Shown: positions 25,951-35,546, numbered from the stretch's first letter. The stretch: 63,567 nucleotides of DNA from an uncultured Pseudomonadota bacterium (GCA_903928965.1 CAIYSZ010000060.1:1-63567), one strand, 5' to 3'. Made by a program: numbers and translations. Notes: a model not told the origin generated them from the sequence alone.

Positions 25951-27095
25951 GCCGCCTTCCAGTTTGAAGCCGAATTTAACCCAATCAGCAAAGGCTCCAA
26001 AATATGCTCGGCGAGAAAACGCACCACCGGCACGGCCACGCCGTCGCCGGCCAGATGGTAGGCTTCGTTATATTTTTCCGGCAGCTTATAGTCTTCCGGC
26101 AGCCCCATCAATCGGGCCGCTTCGCGCGGCGAAAGTAAGCGCGAACGCGCCTGTTCGCCGTCAATCATCAGAATGGATTGCCGGCTGGAACCGCCGACCG
26201 GCGTTCGCAGACACCCCGCCACATCGTCGAAGCGCACTTCCGCGCGTTGCGTTTTGCAACCAAGCTCACCCAGGCGCGTCCGTTTATAGATGCCGCCGAC
26301 CATGCGTTTGCCGGCCTGTTTCGCGGCTGCAACTTTTTTAAGATTTATTTCGCTCATCATGCCTAAGAGGCGCATCGTTTCTTCTTGCGTGTGCCATTTA
26401 ACGCCCGCCGGATTTTCTTCGATAATATCCGCGAATGTCATTTTACGCGGGGGCGGGGCTGGCAAATGCCACCAAATCCAGTTAGCGGCCGCCTTGCCGG
26501 ATAGTGTTTCGCGGGCCTTTATCAATCGCTCGGTATGCCATTTTGGATTAGGGCCGGACAATTTTAGGGTATCTGGAATATCTAAGTCACCGCGCACGCC
26601 AATAATAAATAAACGCGGCCTGGATTGCGGCAAAAAATCAACGGCGTCGATAATAACCGCCCCAAATTTATAATCCTCGTTCGCCAGCGCGCCGCCGATG
26701 GCGGCGAAATCCTTGCCTGAATGTGAAGTTAAAGCGCCGCAAACATTTTCCAGCACAATGAGACGCGGAGCGCGCTGTTCTGTATTCAACTCGCGCATTA
26801 AATTCCAAAACGGCCAAAACGTGCCGGAGCGCTCCCCTTTGAGACCGGCCCCAGTGCCGGCCAGCGACAAATCTTGACACGGAAAGGAAGCCCAAGCCAA
26901 ATCCGCCGCACTAGGAATATCGGCGCTTGAAACCTCGGCAATATCGCCTACCAGCAAATCCTTGGCTCCCCAATTGGCGGTATAACTAGCTGCTTTTTTC
27001 AGATCGAAGTCATTCGCGAACAAGCAATGCCATTCCCTGCCAAGTCCGGCCCTCGCCATGCCGCCGCCCGCGAAAAATTCATAGAATTGAGCCAT
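25947..27095 (-). CDS. dcm: DNA (cytosine-5)-methyltransferase
   Basis: The 382-residue enzyme has the C5-methyltransferase motifs in order: I (FFAGGGMARAGL), IV with catalytic Cys73 (SFPCQDLS), VI (VLENVCG), VIII (QSRPRLFIIGV), then the target-recognition region and motif X (GDGVAVPVVRFL). The start at 27095 is chosen because a small upstream reading frame stops one base before it and the FxGxG motif then falls at the usual distance. It is followed by the DUF4928 gene (4-bp overlap) and vsr. The target sequence cannot be read from the protein. Confidence 0.95.
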   Translation of the reverse strand: MAQFYEFFAGGGMARAGLGREWHCLFANDFDLKKAASYTANWGAKDLLVGDIAEVSSADIPSAADLAWASFPCQDLSLAGTGAGLKGERSGTFWPFWNLMRELNTEQRAPRLIVLENVCGALTSHSGKDFAAIGGALANEDYKFGAVIIDAVDFLPQSRPRLFIIGVRGDLDIPDTLKLSGPNPKWHTERLIKARETLSGKAAANWIWWHLPAPPPRKMTFADIIEENPAGVKWHTQEETMRLLGMMSEINLKKVAAAKQAGKRMVGGIYKRTRLGELGCKTQRAEVRFDDVAGCLRTPVGGSSRQSILMIDGEQARSRLLSPREAARLMGLPEDYKLPEKYNEAYHLAGDGVAVPVVRFLAEHILEPLLIGLNSASNWKAA

Positions 27096-27096
27096 A

Positions 27097-27222
27097 TCAA
27101 CCGAGGCCCCGAGAAATTTGCGCGTTCTCAATTTCGCGCGACAACTTCTCTTGAATGGCTTCCGCTATCCAAGTATTGCGCGAAACAACGCCGGCCAGTT
27201 TCATCCGCACCGCGACTATCAT
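27097..27222 (-). CDS. Tiny ribbon-helix-helix-like ORF coupled to dcm, possible control protein or remnant
   Basis: This 41-codon frame encodes MKLAGVVSRNTWIAEAIQEK and SREI, a good match to the helix-turn half of Arc/CopG ribbon-helix-helix proteins (the SRNTWI..AI.EKL pattern). In the same frame upstream, back to a stop at about 27261, the codons give SLRLDAEFF, which looks like the missing beta-strand, but there is no ATG, GTG or TTG there. So it is either a truncated gene, one with an unusual start (CTG is available), or a remnant. Its stop lies one base before the dcm ATG, so translation would be coupled, as expected for an R-M control protein. Confidence 0.5.
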   Translation of the reverse strand: MIVAVRMKLAGVVSRNTWIAEAIQEKLSREIENAQISRGLG

Positions 27223-27338
27223 GACAAAGAACTCAGCATCCAGACGTAAGCTAGTCCTTTAACGGTTTTTTGAGTGTTGGCGATGTTGTGCATGGTTGTC
27301 AGTTTGGCGCCATTTTGAGAAATATGCAACGTTGAAGA

Positions 27339-27357
27339 CAGCCGCTGGTATCGGCTG
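27339..27357 (-). terminator. Weak hairpin downstream of relA
   Basis: A 6-bp stem (CAGCCG with CGGCTG, 7-base loop) lies 18 bp after the relA stop on the minus strand, followed only by TCTTC. It may be a weak terminator separating relA from the R-M island. The rest of 27223-27374 holds the degraded start of the small RHH frame and nothing else I can name. Confidence 0.35.
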
Positions 27358-27374
27358 ATTGGCTAGACGCCTCT

Positions 27375-29495
27375 CTACCCCCGCCGCCTAACCTCCAACA
27401 CCCCCGGCAACTGCCCCAACCTAGCCAGCACCGCGTTCAACTGCCCGGTGTTCTCCACCTGAATCGACAAGCGCAGCAACGCCGAAAAATCGTCAAACGT
27501 TTTCAACTCGGCCGAGGTAATATAAACCTTGAACGCCGCCAGCGCCTGACTCACGTCGTTCAGCAAATTACGCGCGTTAAACGCCCGTACCTGGATAGGC
27601 GCCGTATACGCCCCCTGTTGCTCGCTCCAGGCCGCCGGCAACACCTGGGTATGCAATTCCGCCGGTAAATGCCTAATATTCTCGCAATCGCCGCGATGAA
27701 TGGTAATACCGCGCTTATGCGACACAAAACCGACGATGTCGTCTCCCTTAACCGGCATGCAGCATTGCGCCGGCGTGGTCATCACGTTGTCCACGCCCGC
27801 CACCGTCACCTCGGACCTACCCGCGGCCGGCCGCGGGCTCAAGCGCAGAGCAAACGGCTCCGGCTCCGTTTCCTGGGTTTTCAACGCCGCCGCCAATTGC
27901 CGGCGGCTGATATCTCCGCGCCCCAGCGCGGCATACAACTGGTCGGCATCCGCGCACTTAAAATGGCCGGCTAAATCCGCCATGTCCACGCTTTTCTGCC
28001 CAACCCGCTTTAATTCCTTGTCCAAAACTTGCTTGCCGGCGGCAATGTTATCGCCAATCCGTTGCTGCTTGAACCAAGCCCTAACCTTGCTAATCGCCCT
28101 CGGCGTTTTCAAATAACCCAAGCTAGCGTCCAGCCAATTGCGGTTCGGCGCGCCATTTTGTTGCGTGATAATCTCCACTTGCTCACCGGAGCGCAGCTTA
28201 TACGTTAACGGCTGGATACGCCCGTTCACTTTCGCGCCCCGGCAGCCGTGGCCTATGTCAGTGTGCACAGCGTAGGCGAAATCCAAGGGCGTCGCGCCCT
28301 TGACCAAATCAATCAATTTCCCGGCCGGGGTCAATACAAACACCCGGTCCGAAAACAACTCAGTGCGAAAATGATCCAACAAATTCTCGCCGTTATCCCG
28401 GTCATATAGAATCCGCCTCAAAGAAGCGATATTCCGCTCGGTCTCCAGGTTGAACTTGCTGCCCTCCTTATAGCGCCAATGCGCCGCCACCCCCAACTCG
28501 GCGAACTCGTGCATCGCTTGCGTGCGCACCTGTATCTCAATCCGATTGCCCTGCTCGTCCAGCACCACGGTATGCAAGGACTGATAACCGTTCTGCTTGG
28601 GATTGGCGATGTAATCGTCAAACTCCTTGGGGATATAGCGCCAATGGCCATGCGCAATACCCAGCACCGTATAACAAGTAGCCGGTGTATCCACAATCGC
28701 CCGCACCGCCAGTAAATCGTTCAACTCGTCAACAGACTGCCGCTTACGCCGCATTTTGCACCAAATGCTATAAATATGCTTCGGCCGGCCATAGACTTTG
28801 GCCTCAACGCCGCCCGCCCTCAAATGCTCCCGCAACTGCTCTAAAAAAGCCTGAATGCAACTTTCCCGTTCTATACGCTTTTCCGACAACGCCTTGGCAA
28901 TGGCGAAATAATTGTCAGGGTCCAAATAGCGGAACGCCAAGTCCTCCAACTCCCACTTGAATTGGTTAACGCCCAGCCGATTGGCCAACGGCGCATAAAT
29001 ATCCAAGGTTTCCCGCGCGATAAAGCCGCGAATTTCCGTCGCCTCTTTCCCCAAATTCCGCAAGCGCTGGATGCGAAAAGCCAGCTTGATCAACACCGCC
29101 CGCACGTCGTGGGTCATCGACAGCAACATGCGGCGCAAAATCTCGGATTGATTCGGCTGATTCGCCATCTCCAAGCTGTAAATATTCACCTTGTTCAGCC
29201 AAGTCACGTCCTTGACCAGATTCGCCACCGTCGAGCCGAAAGTTTCCGCCACCGCCGTCACCGGATACAGTTCCGCCACCCGCGAATCGCTCAACAGCGC
29301 CGCCAACAGACTTTCCACATCCAGATGCACGGCCGTCAGCACCGCCGCCACGTCCTCGCCGCGCGGACGCAAGGCGTGCTCCGGCCCGGCCTTAGCTTGC
29401 ATTTCCCGCGCAATCTCCAGCGCCTTGTCTATTTTCGCGCTGTCTTCCGCCGAAAAACCGGGAAAATTCACCGTCGCATCCGCCCAGCTGACCAT
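27375..29495 (-). CDS. relA: GTP pyrophosphokinase RelA (synthetase-only)
   Basis: This 706-residue stringent-response enzyme makes (p)ppGpp on stalled ribosomes. The N-terminal HD hydrolase domain is present but its metal site is lost (LLAALLSDSRVAE where active hydrolases have LLHDVVEDT). The synthetase domain contains EFDD at residues 291-294 and NGYQSLHT; the acidic EFDD form is typical of monofunctional RelA, the basic form of SpoT. TGS (TPAGKLIDLVKGATPLDFAY), the helical/CC part and a C-terminal ACT domain follow. A bifunctional SpoT should exist elsewhere in the genome. Confidence 0.96.
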   Translation of the reverse strand: MVSWADATVNFPGFSAEDSAKIDKALEIAREMQAKAGPEHALRPRGEDVAAVLTAVHLDVESLLAALLSDSRVAELYPVTAVAETFGSTVANLVKDVTWLNKVNIYSLEMANQPNQSEILRRMLLSMTHDVRAVLIKLAFRIQRLRNLGKEATEIRGFIARETLDIYAPLANRLGVNQFKWELEDLAFRYLDPDNYFAIAKALSEKRIERESCIQAFLEQLREHLRAGGVEAKVYGRPKHIYSIWCKMRRKRQSVDELNDLLAVRAIVDTPATCYTVLGIAHGHWRYIPKEFDDYIANPKQNGYQSLHTVVLDEQGNRIEIQVRTQAMHEFAELGVAAHWRYKEGSKFNLETERNIASLRRILYDRDNGENLLDHFRTELFSDRVFVLTPAGKLIDLVKGATPLDFAYAVHTDIGHGCRGAKVNGRIQPLTYKLRSGEQVEIITQQNGAPNRNWLDASLGYLKTPRAISKVRAWFKQQRIGDNIAAGKQVLDKELKRVGQKSVDMADLAGHFKCADADQLYAALGRGDISRRQLAAALKTQETEPEPFALRLSPRPAAGRSEVTVAGVDNVMTTPAQCCMPVKGDDIVGFVSHKRGITIHRGDCENIRHLPAELHTQVLPAAWSEQQGAYTAPIQVRAFNARNLLNDVSQALAAFKVYITSAELKTFDDFSALLRLSIQVENTGQLNAVLARLGQLPGVLEVRRRG

Positions 29496-29618
29496 AAAGT
29501 ATTAACAACCCTTTTGCATGGATAAGAAAAGCGCAACCTCTGCCGAGGCAGCAACGTGAAATGAATAGATAATTAGCATAGCGCATCCAAACGATAGCGC
29601 CTATTGCGTATTGAAACC

Positions 29619-29637
29619 AAAGCGCACAATGCGCTTT
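29619..29637 (-). terminator. Hairpin downstream of the metal-efflux operon
   Basis: A perfect 8-bp stem (AAAGCGCA with TGCGCTTT, 3-base loop) lies 69 bp after the stop of the DUF3240 gene on the minus strand and is flanked by GGTTTC. It is placed to end the efflux operon transcript before relA. The same 210-bp gap contains a 13-bp tandem duplication at 29658-29683. Confidence 0.5.
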
Positions 29638-29657
29638 AAAAACCAAATCGCATCAAT

Positions 29658-29683
29658 TGATAAAACTCAGTGATAAAACTCAG
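29658..29683. repeat. Two exact tandem 13-bp units
   Basis: TGATAAAACTCAG occurs twice head to tail and is followed by TGATG, the start of a third unit. It lies between the efflux operon and relA. It has no recognisable function and could vary in copy number. Confidence 0.8.
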
Positions 29684-29705
29684 TGATGCAACAAAGCTTA
29701 AGCCG

Positions 29706-30008
29706 CTAAACGCGGCCGTATTGGATAATAGGCGTGACCCAATACTCCACGCCGCTGCCGGCGAATTCCGATTTTAAAAGGTTTAGCAAAGCCGCAACCC
29801 CATCGCTATCCAAGGAGATTTGCATGCCGATGTAACGCTGCCGCCCCAGTACCTGCTCCGCCAACGACAAATGATGCTGCCCAATGTAATGCCGGCTCAA
29901 TGCAAAACTGGTAAAGCCGCCAACCTCCATGCCCAGCAAACAATCCGCCACCACGTCCCCTAGAGCGGACGGCGCATGTATCGTCACCCAATATTCCGCC
30001 CGCCGCAT
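29706..30008 (-). CDS. DUF3240 family protein of heavy-metal efflux operon
   Basis: The 100-residue cytoplasmic protein fits DUF3240, a small PII/CutA-like ferredoxin-fold family found at the end of CzcCBA-type operons. It starts with a beta-strand (YWVTIHAPSALGDVVADCLL) and ends with another (VEYWVTPIIQYGRV). Its ATG overlaps the efflux pump stop codon (TAATG), so it is translationally coupled to the pump. It may sense metal or modulate the pump; no function has been shown that I know of. Confidence 0.8.
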   Translation of the reverse strand: MRRAEYWVTIHAPSALGDVVADCLLGMEVGGFTSFALSRHYIGQHHLSLAEQVLGRQRYIGMQISLDSDGVAALLNLLKSEFAGSGVEYWVTPIIQYGRV

Positions 30009-33000
30009 TACCGGCCACCGCGGGCTTGGCCGAAACGCAAATACAAAATCGGTAACAATATCAGCGTCAAGCTGGTCGAAGAAACCAAACCGCCGGTCAC
30101 CACAATAGCCAGCGGCCGTTGAATCTCGGAACCAGGCCCGGAAGCGAATAATACCGGAAGCAGACCCAAGGCGGCAATACTGGCGGTCATCAACACCGGC
30201 CGCAAGCGGCGCGCGGCGCCGACCAGCACGACGCGTTCCGCCGGCATGCCGCTCGCCGCCAACTGGTTAAAATAACTCAACAGCACCACGCCGTTCAACA
30301 CCGCAATGCCCAGCAAGGCGATAAATCCCACCGAGGCGGGCACGGACAAATATTCGCCGCTGGCCGCCAAAGCCAATACGCCGCCCACTAAGGCCAGCGG
30401 AATATTCGACAACACCAAAACCGCCTGCCGAATCGAACCAAATGTGGAAAACAGCAACAAAAAAATCAAACTCAAGGCGACGGGCGTCACCAACGACAAT
30501 CTCGCGGCGGCGCGTTGCTGATTCTCGAACTGACCGCCGTACTCCACCCTAAACCCCAGCGGCAACTTAATCTTGCCGGCAATCGCTTGCCGCGCTTCCT
30601 CCACAAAACCGACCAAATCCCGCCCCTCCACATTACAACGAATCAAGGCATAACGCTGGCCTTTTTCCCGGTTGATCGCCACCATGCCATCCACCAATGC
30701 GATGTTGGCCACGGCGGTAATGGGCAAATGCTCGCCGTTGGGCAAGGAAATCTGCAAATTCTCAAAATTAGCGGTATTGGCCGCTCCGCGCAACAAAAGC
30801 GGCGTACGCTTCACCCCCTCCTGCACGATGCCGATGCGCAAACCTTCAATCTGCGCCCGCAACATGGTTTCGATGCCGTCGCTGTCCAGACCGAAACGTC
30901 CGGCCATCTGCTTATCCACCTTCACCTGCAAAAACCGCATCCCATTATTCTTGCGTAAAAAAATGTCGGTAGCGCCGGAAATGCCGCGTAACAAACCTTC
31001 GATCTCTTCGGCTTTAGAGTTCAATTCCGTCAAATCGTTCCCGAACAATTTAATCGCCAAATCGCCGCGCGCCCCGGTCAACATCTCCGACACCCGCATC
31101 TCTATCGGCTGCGTGAAACCGAAAACAATGCCGGGCGTATCGCGCATGGCCACGCGGATTGCCTCGATTAAATCCTTCTTATCCGCGAAACGCCATTGAT
31201 CTCGGGGTTTCAAACTTAAAAACGTATCCGTCTCGTTCAAACCCATGGGGTCCAGACCCAATTCATCCGAACCGACGCGGCCGATTGCCGCCTCAATTTC
31301 GGGTACGTTGCGCAATAAATTCTTTTGCACCTGACGGTCCAGGCGCACCGACTCATCCAAGCCGATCGAGGGCAATTTTTCCAATTGCACGATGATGTCG
31401 CCCTCATCCATGGTCGGCATGAAAGTCCCGCCCAAGCGGAAAAACACCAAGGCCCCGCTCAAAAGCAGCAAACCCGCCGCCGCATACACCGCTTTCTGGC
31501 GATGCAAACACCAACTTAACAGCGGCAGATAAGCCGCGGACAATTTGCGCGGCAACCACGGCTCCTCGTGCGGCGCTTGCCGCAGCCAGTAAGAAGCCAA
31601 CACCGGAATCACCGTCAACGACAACAACAAAGCGCCGCCCAAGGCGAATACGATGGTCATCGCCACCGGGGCGAACAATTTACCCTCCAAACCCTGCAAA
31701 CTCAACAACGGCACGAATACAATCATAATGATCAAAATGCCGGAAGTCACCGGCGCCGCTACCTCGCGCACCGCCCGGTAAATCAAGTGCAGGCGCGGCG
31801 TGCGCGCCGCCTTGCGCGGATCGGCCAACTGACTGATGATATTCTCCACCACCACCACCGCGCCATCCACCAACATGCCGATGGCAATGGCCAAGCCGCC
31901 CAAACTCATCAAATTGGCCGACATATTCGCCGCGTGCATCATAATAAACGTAGCCAGGGCCGCCAAAGGCAGCACTAGCGCCACCACCAGCGCCGCGCGC
32001 AAATCGCCCAAAAACAAAATCAACAACGCCACCACCAAAACTATCGCCTCGGCCAAACCCTTGGTCACCGTATGCACCGCGTGTCCGACCAACACCCCCC
32101 GGTTATAAAACACCTTCAATTCCACGCCGGGCGGCGTCACGCCGCGCAACCCGTCCAGTTTCTTCTCCAATTCGGTGATGGTTTGCCTAGCGTTAGCGCC
32201 GCGCAAGCCCAGCACCACGGCGCTCACCGTTTCCTCTTCGCCGTTTTTACTGACCGCGCCATAGCGGGTCAACGCGCCGATGCGCACCTCGGCAATATCC
32301 CCCACCGTCACCGGCAAACCGTTTTGCTGCTCCACCACGATGCTTTTAATATCATGTTCGTTTTGAATGCGGCCCTCCACCCGTACGACCAAGGTTTCCT
32401 CGCCCTCCGCCAAGCGCCCGGCGCCGTCGTTACGGTTATTGTTGCTCAAGGCCGCGATCACTTGCGCCGTGGTCAAATTGCGCGCCGCCATACGCACATT
32501 GTCCGGAATCACCTCGAAACTGCGCACTAGGCCACCCAAGGCGTTAACGTCGGCCACACCATTCACAGTACGCAACGCCGGACGGATGGTCCAATCCAGC
32601 AACTCGCGGCGCTGCATCACACTCAAACCGCCGCCCTCGATGGTAAACATAAACATCTCGCCCAGCGGCGTGGTCATCGGCGCGATGCCGCCGCTGACGC
32701 CGGCCGGCAAATTCGGCCAGACCGCATTCAAGCGTTCCGCCACTTGCTGGCGGGCCCAGAAAATATCCACCCCCTCTTCAAAATCCAGGGTAATATCCGT
32801 AATCGCGTACTTGGCTAGAGAACGCAACATGGTTTGCCGCGGGATACCCAGCAACTCTACCTCCACCGGTGCGGTAATCCGTGACTCCACTTCCTCCGGC
32901 GTCATGCCGTCCGCCTTGATGATAATCTTCACTTGAGTGGGCGAAATCTCCGGAAAAGCGTCAATCGGCAATTGATTGAACGCGTAACCCCCCGCCAGCG

Positions 33001-33067
33001 CCAATAACACCGCCAATACCAGCACCAATAAGCGCTGCGTCAGCGCGAACCGGATCAAGGCCGCCAT
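30008..33067 (-). CDS. CzcA/CusA-family heavy-metal efflux RND transporter
   Basis: At 1019 residues with two repeats of one plus five helices and large periplasmic loops, this is the proton-driven inner-membrane pump of a tripartite metal exporter. Recognisable parts are IDAFPEISPTQVKI near the N-terminus, the fourth-helix motif AIGMLVDGAVVVVEN, and NGVVLLSYFNQL in the second half. The fourth-helix motif lacks the DFG of typical zinc/cobalt CzcA and is not the CusA copper form either, so the substrate (a divalent or monovalent heavy metal) is uncertain. It begins directly after the adaptor stop with no gap. Confidence 0.93.
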   Translation of the reverse strand: MAALIRFALTQRLLVLVLAVLLALAGGYAFNQLPIDAFPEISPTQVKIIIKADGMTPEEVESRITAPVEVELLGIPRQTMLRSLAKYAITDITLDFEEGVDIFWARQQVAERLNAVWPNLPAGVSGGIAPMTTPLGEMFMFTIEGGGLSVMQRRELLDWTIRPALRTVNGVADVNALGGLVRSFEVIPDNVRMAARNLTTAQVIAALSNNNRNDGAGRLAEGEETLVVRVEGRIQNEHDIKSIVVEQQNGLPVTVGDIAEVRIGALTRYGAVSKNGEEETVSAVVLGLRGANARQTITELEKKLDGLRGVTPPGVELKVFYNRGVLVGHAVHTVTKGLAEAIVLVVALLILFLGDLRAALVVALVLPLAALATFIMMHAANMSANLMSLGGLAIAIGMLVDGAVVVVENIISQLADPRKAARTPRLHLIYRAVREVAAPVTSGILIIMIVFVPLLSLQGLEGKLFAPVAMTIVFALGGALLLSLTVIPVLASYWLRQAPHEEPWLPRKLSAAYLPLLSWCLHRQKAVYAAAGLLLLSGALVFFRLGGTFMPTMDEGDIIVQLEKLPSIGLDESVRLDRQVQKNLLRNVPEIEAAIGRVGSDELGLDPMGLNETDTFLSLKPRDQWRFADKKDLIEAIRVAMRDTPGIVFGFTQPIEMRVSEMLTGARGDLAIKLFGNDLTELNSKAEEIEGLLRGISGATDIFLRKNNGMRFLQVKVDKQMAGRFGLDSDGIETMLRAQIEGLRIGIVQEGVKRTPLLLRGAANTANFENLQISLPNGEHLPITAVANIALVDGMVAINREKGQRYALIRCNVEGRDLVGFVEEARQAIAGKIKLPLGFRVEYGGQFENQQRAAARLSLVTPVALSLIFLLLFSTFGSIRQAVLVLSNIPLALVGGVLALAASGEYLSVPASVGFIALLGIAVLNGVVLLSYFNQLAASGMPAERVVLVGAARRLRPVLMTASIAALGLLPVLFASGPGSEIQRPLAIVVTGGLVSSTSLTLILLPILYLRFGQARGGR

Positions 33068-34159
33068 TTATTCTCCCTCGCCCAAGCCCAGCCAAGCCGC
33101 CTTCAAGGCCGCCGCGCCGCGCACCGCGATCAGCTCGCCGCCATTCAAGGGTCCGCTGATCAAGGCCTCATGCTCTTGCTTGCCGTTCACGGCAACCTCG
33201 GTAGCGTAAAAACCGGCGGCGTTACGCACAAACACATAATGACGCCCTTCATACTCCGCCACGGCGCTGTTTTCCACCTTGAAATTTCGCCGCGGGCCGC
33301 CCTGCAAAATCTGCACGTTCACCGACTGCCCGACGCGCAAACCGCCGCCATTGCCGTCAATGACCGCCCGCGCCAGCACGGTTTGATTATCCTGATTCAC
33401 ACTCTGCCCGATCAAACGAATGCTGGCGGCGACGTTGGCATGCTCCACCAAGGCTTGATCGCCGATTTGCAAACTATGTACCCGCTCTTGCGGAATATTG
33501 ATTTCCAACCACAATTCCGACAAATCCGCCAACAAATAAATCGGCGCCTGCATGTCCAGCCGCGCGCCGACGCCGACCATACGCTCCAGCACCACCCCCG
33601 TCATCGGCGCTCGAATCGGCAGCAAACCATTCAAGCGTCCGGAAACGCGCAAGCGACCAATTTCCGCCTCGTTCATGCCGGCGATTTGCAACAATTGCCG
33701 CGCCGAATTCACTTGCGCCTGCTTGCTCAAATACACCGTCTCCGTCTCGTGCCAGCGCCGGTCGGCGATAACCCCCTCATCCAACAATTTTTTATCCCGA
33801 CCGTAATCCAGCTCGGCCAAACTCATTTCACTGGCCGCGGTTAAAAAATCCCGTTGCAAGGCCACCAATTCAGGACTGTTGATTTGGGCCAATACCTGAT
33901 TTTTCTTCACCGTATCGCCGATATTAGCGCTCAACTGCACTAACAAGCCCGGCTGAGGGCTGGTAACCAGCCGCTCGTGATTAGCCGGGGCGACCACCTT
34001 GGCCGGCGCGTACAACAACGGCACTTGGGCGCTGTCGCCCAACGGCCCGGTTTGAATATTCAAATGTTCGATCTGCCGCGGGCTCATCTCAATTTGCGGC
34101 TCCAAGGCCAAGACCGGCGCGGCGGACAGCAGGCCCAACAGCAGCAGCCAAGCATTCAT
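33068..34159 (-). CDS. Efflux RND periplasmic adaptor (CzcB/CusB-like)
   Basis: The 363-residue protein is the membrane-fusion component linking the pump to the outer-membrane channel. It has a signal peptide, a lipoyl-like half (SPQPGLLVQLSANIGDTVKKNQVLAQINSPEL), a helical hairpin, the second half (IRAPMTGVVLERMVGVGARLD) and beta-barrel domains. It has no His-rich N-terminal metal-binding extension. Its ATG overlaps the stop of the channel gene, and its stop abuts the pump start. Confidence 0.92.
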   Translation of the reverse strand: MNAWLLLLGLLSAAPVLALEPQIEMSPRQIEHLNIQTGPLGDSAQVPLLYAPAKVVAPANHERLVTSPQPGLLVQLSANIGDTVKKNQVLAQINSPELVALQRDFLTAASEMSLAELDYGRDKKLLDEGVIADRRWHETETVYLSKQAQVNSARQLLQIAGMNEAEIGRLRVSGRLNGLLPIRAPMTGVVLERMVGVGARLDMQAPIYLLADLSELWLEINIPQERVHSLQIGDQALVEHANVAASIRLIGQSVNQDNQTVLARAVIDGNGGGLRVGQSVNVQILQGGPRRNFKVENSAVAEYEGRHYVFVRNAAGFYATEVAVNGKQEHEALISGPLNGGELIAVRGAAALKAAWLGLGEGE

Positions 34160-35442
34160 GGCAACTCTCCCACCGCTTGATTATAAAAAGAGATATTCCG
34201 CTGCAACTTGACCTCTTGCTCCTTGGCGTTGCGAATCGCTTGTAAACTGCGGGCTTGTATCTTCAATAAATCCAGCAAATTGATTTCACCGGCTGAAAAA
34301 CTGGTTTCCATCATCTTTAAATGGTCCTCGGCTATTTTTTTCAACTCGTTGCCTATCGCCACCTCCTTGCGCGACACCTCCAGCGCATGCTCCGCCTCAT
34401 GCAAATTGCGCTCCAAAAAGCGGTGCAAATGTTCGCGTTGCGCCAGCATGCGGTTCAATTCCAAATAGGCCGCGGCAATCTCGGGCGCATCGTAAGTCAA
34501 GTGTCCGAATGGAATTATCACACTAACGCCGGCAGTCTGATTATTGCCCGCCATCGGATCATGCGTGGCGGTGGTGGTAACATTTAATTTAGGCTGGTTG
34601 ATCGTATCCGTGGTTTTCGCCCACTCCACCGTCGCCTGCTTCCGCGCGATCATAGCTTCCGCCGCTTCCACTTGCGGATGAGTGGGCAATATTTGCCGGG
34701 TCTGGCTCAAATGCTCATGGTAATCGGCCGGCGCGCGATTGATGCGCGTCAAATTGGTGTAAGCCTTGCGGCTATGCATCAATTCCGCCTCCGCCTGAAT
34801 TAACTGCGAACGGTTTTGCAAATGCTCGCTCTCGGCCAACAACAAATCGGCGCGCGCCAAATCGCCCAACTCCACCCGCCGCCGCACTTTTTGCAGCAAC
34901 TGCGCCGAAATATCCACCGTATATTGCGCCTGTTGCAAACGTATATCGGCCAAGGCGATGTTCCATAAGGCCTCGCGCACCAAACGCGCCACCTCCAGTT
35001 TCAAAGCCGCCGATTGCTTCAAGGCCGAATCATGCGCGTGCTCGGCAATCAACAACGCCGCTTCGCGCTGCCCCCAGAACCACGGCGTGAATTCCACCTC
35101 GGCGGTAGAGTCGCTATAACCCCGATTCTGTGTAAATCTATCATCATCATAACCCAGCAATAATTGGGTCGAGCCCGCCAACCAACTTCCGCCCCTGACG
35201 TCCCAAGAATCCGCCTCTTCGCTCAAGGCCTGACTAATAAGCCGGTCCGGGTATTGCTCCAAGGTTAGCTCCACCAACTCGTGTAAATTTAAGGCCGGAT
35301 CATCCGGCAACGGATCGGAATGTTCCACCTCCCAAGCCGGCGGTTGTCCCGCCGCCGCATCCTCCGGCGCGGGCAAGCCTCCCGCCAGCGCTAGCCACGC
35401 GGACACAACGATATTGCAATTCACCTGAAGGCGCCTGAACAT
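34156..35442 (-). CDS. TolC-family outer membrane efflux protein (CzcC-like)
   Basis: From the ATG at 35442, which has GGAG before it, the 428-residue protein has a signal peptide and the two outer-membrane-efflux repeats of long helices (LNLHELVELTLEQYPDRLI; AEADLLLAESEHLQNRS-like stretch; SFSAGEINLLDLLKIQARSLQAI). It forms the outer-membrane exit duct of the tripartite exporter. The gene order channel-adaptor-pump on one strand is the standard czcCBA order. Confidence 0.9.
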   Translation of the reverse strand: MFRRLQVNCNIVVSAWLALAGGLPAPEDAAAGQPPAWEVEHSDPLPDDPALNLHELVELTLEQYPDRLISQALSEEADSWDVRGGSWLAGSTQLLLGYDDDRFTQNRGYSDSTAEVEFTPWFWGQREAALLIAEHAHDSALKQSAALKLEVARLVREALWNIALADIRLQQAQYTVDISAQLLQKVRRRVELGDLARADLLLAESEHLQNRSQLIQAEAELMHSRKAYTNLTRINRAPADYHEHLSQTRQILPTHPQVEAAEAMIARKQATVEWAKTTDTINQPKLNVTTTATHDPMAGNNQTAGVSVIIPFGHLTYDAPEIAAAYLELNRMLAQREHLHRFLERNLHEAEHALEVSRKEVAIGNELKKIAEDHLKMMETSFSAGEINLLDLLKIQARSLQAIRNAKEQEVKLQRNISFYNQAVGELP

Positions 35443-35546
35443 TGTGCACTCCGAAAATTTGCTATAACGACCGGCCGCGAATACCGGATACGGCAAGCGG
35501 GGCGCGGCCAATGGCGAACATCGCGCGCCGGAGGGCTTTGCCAACC

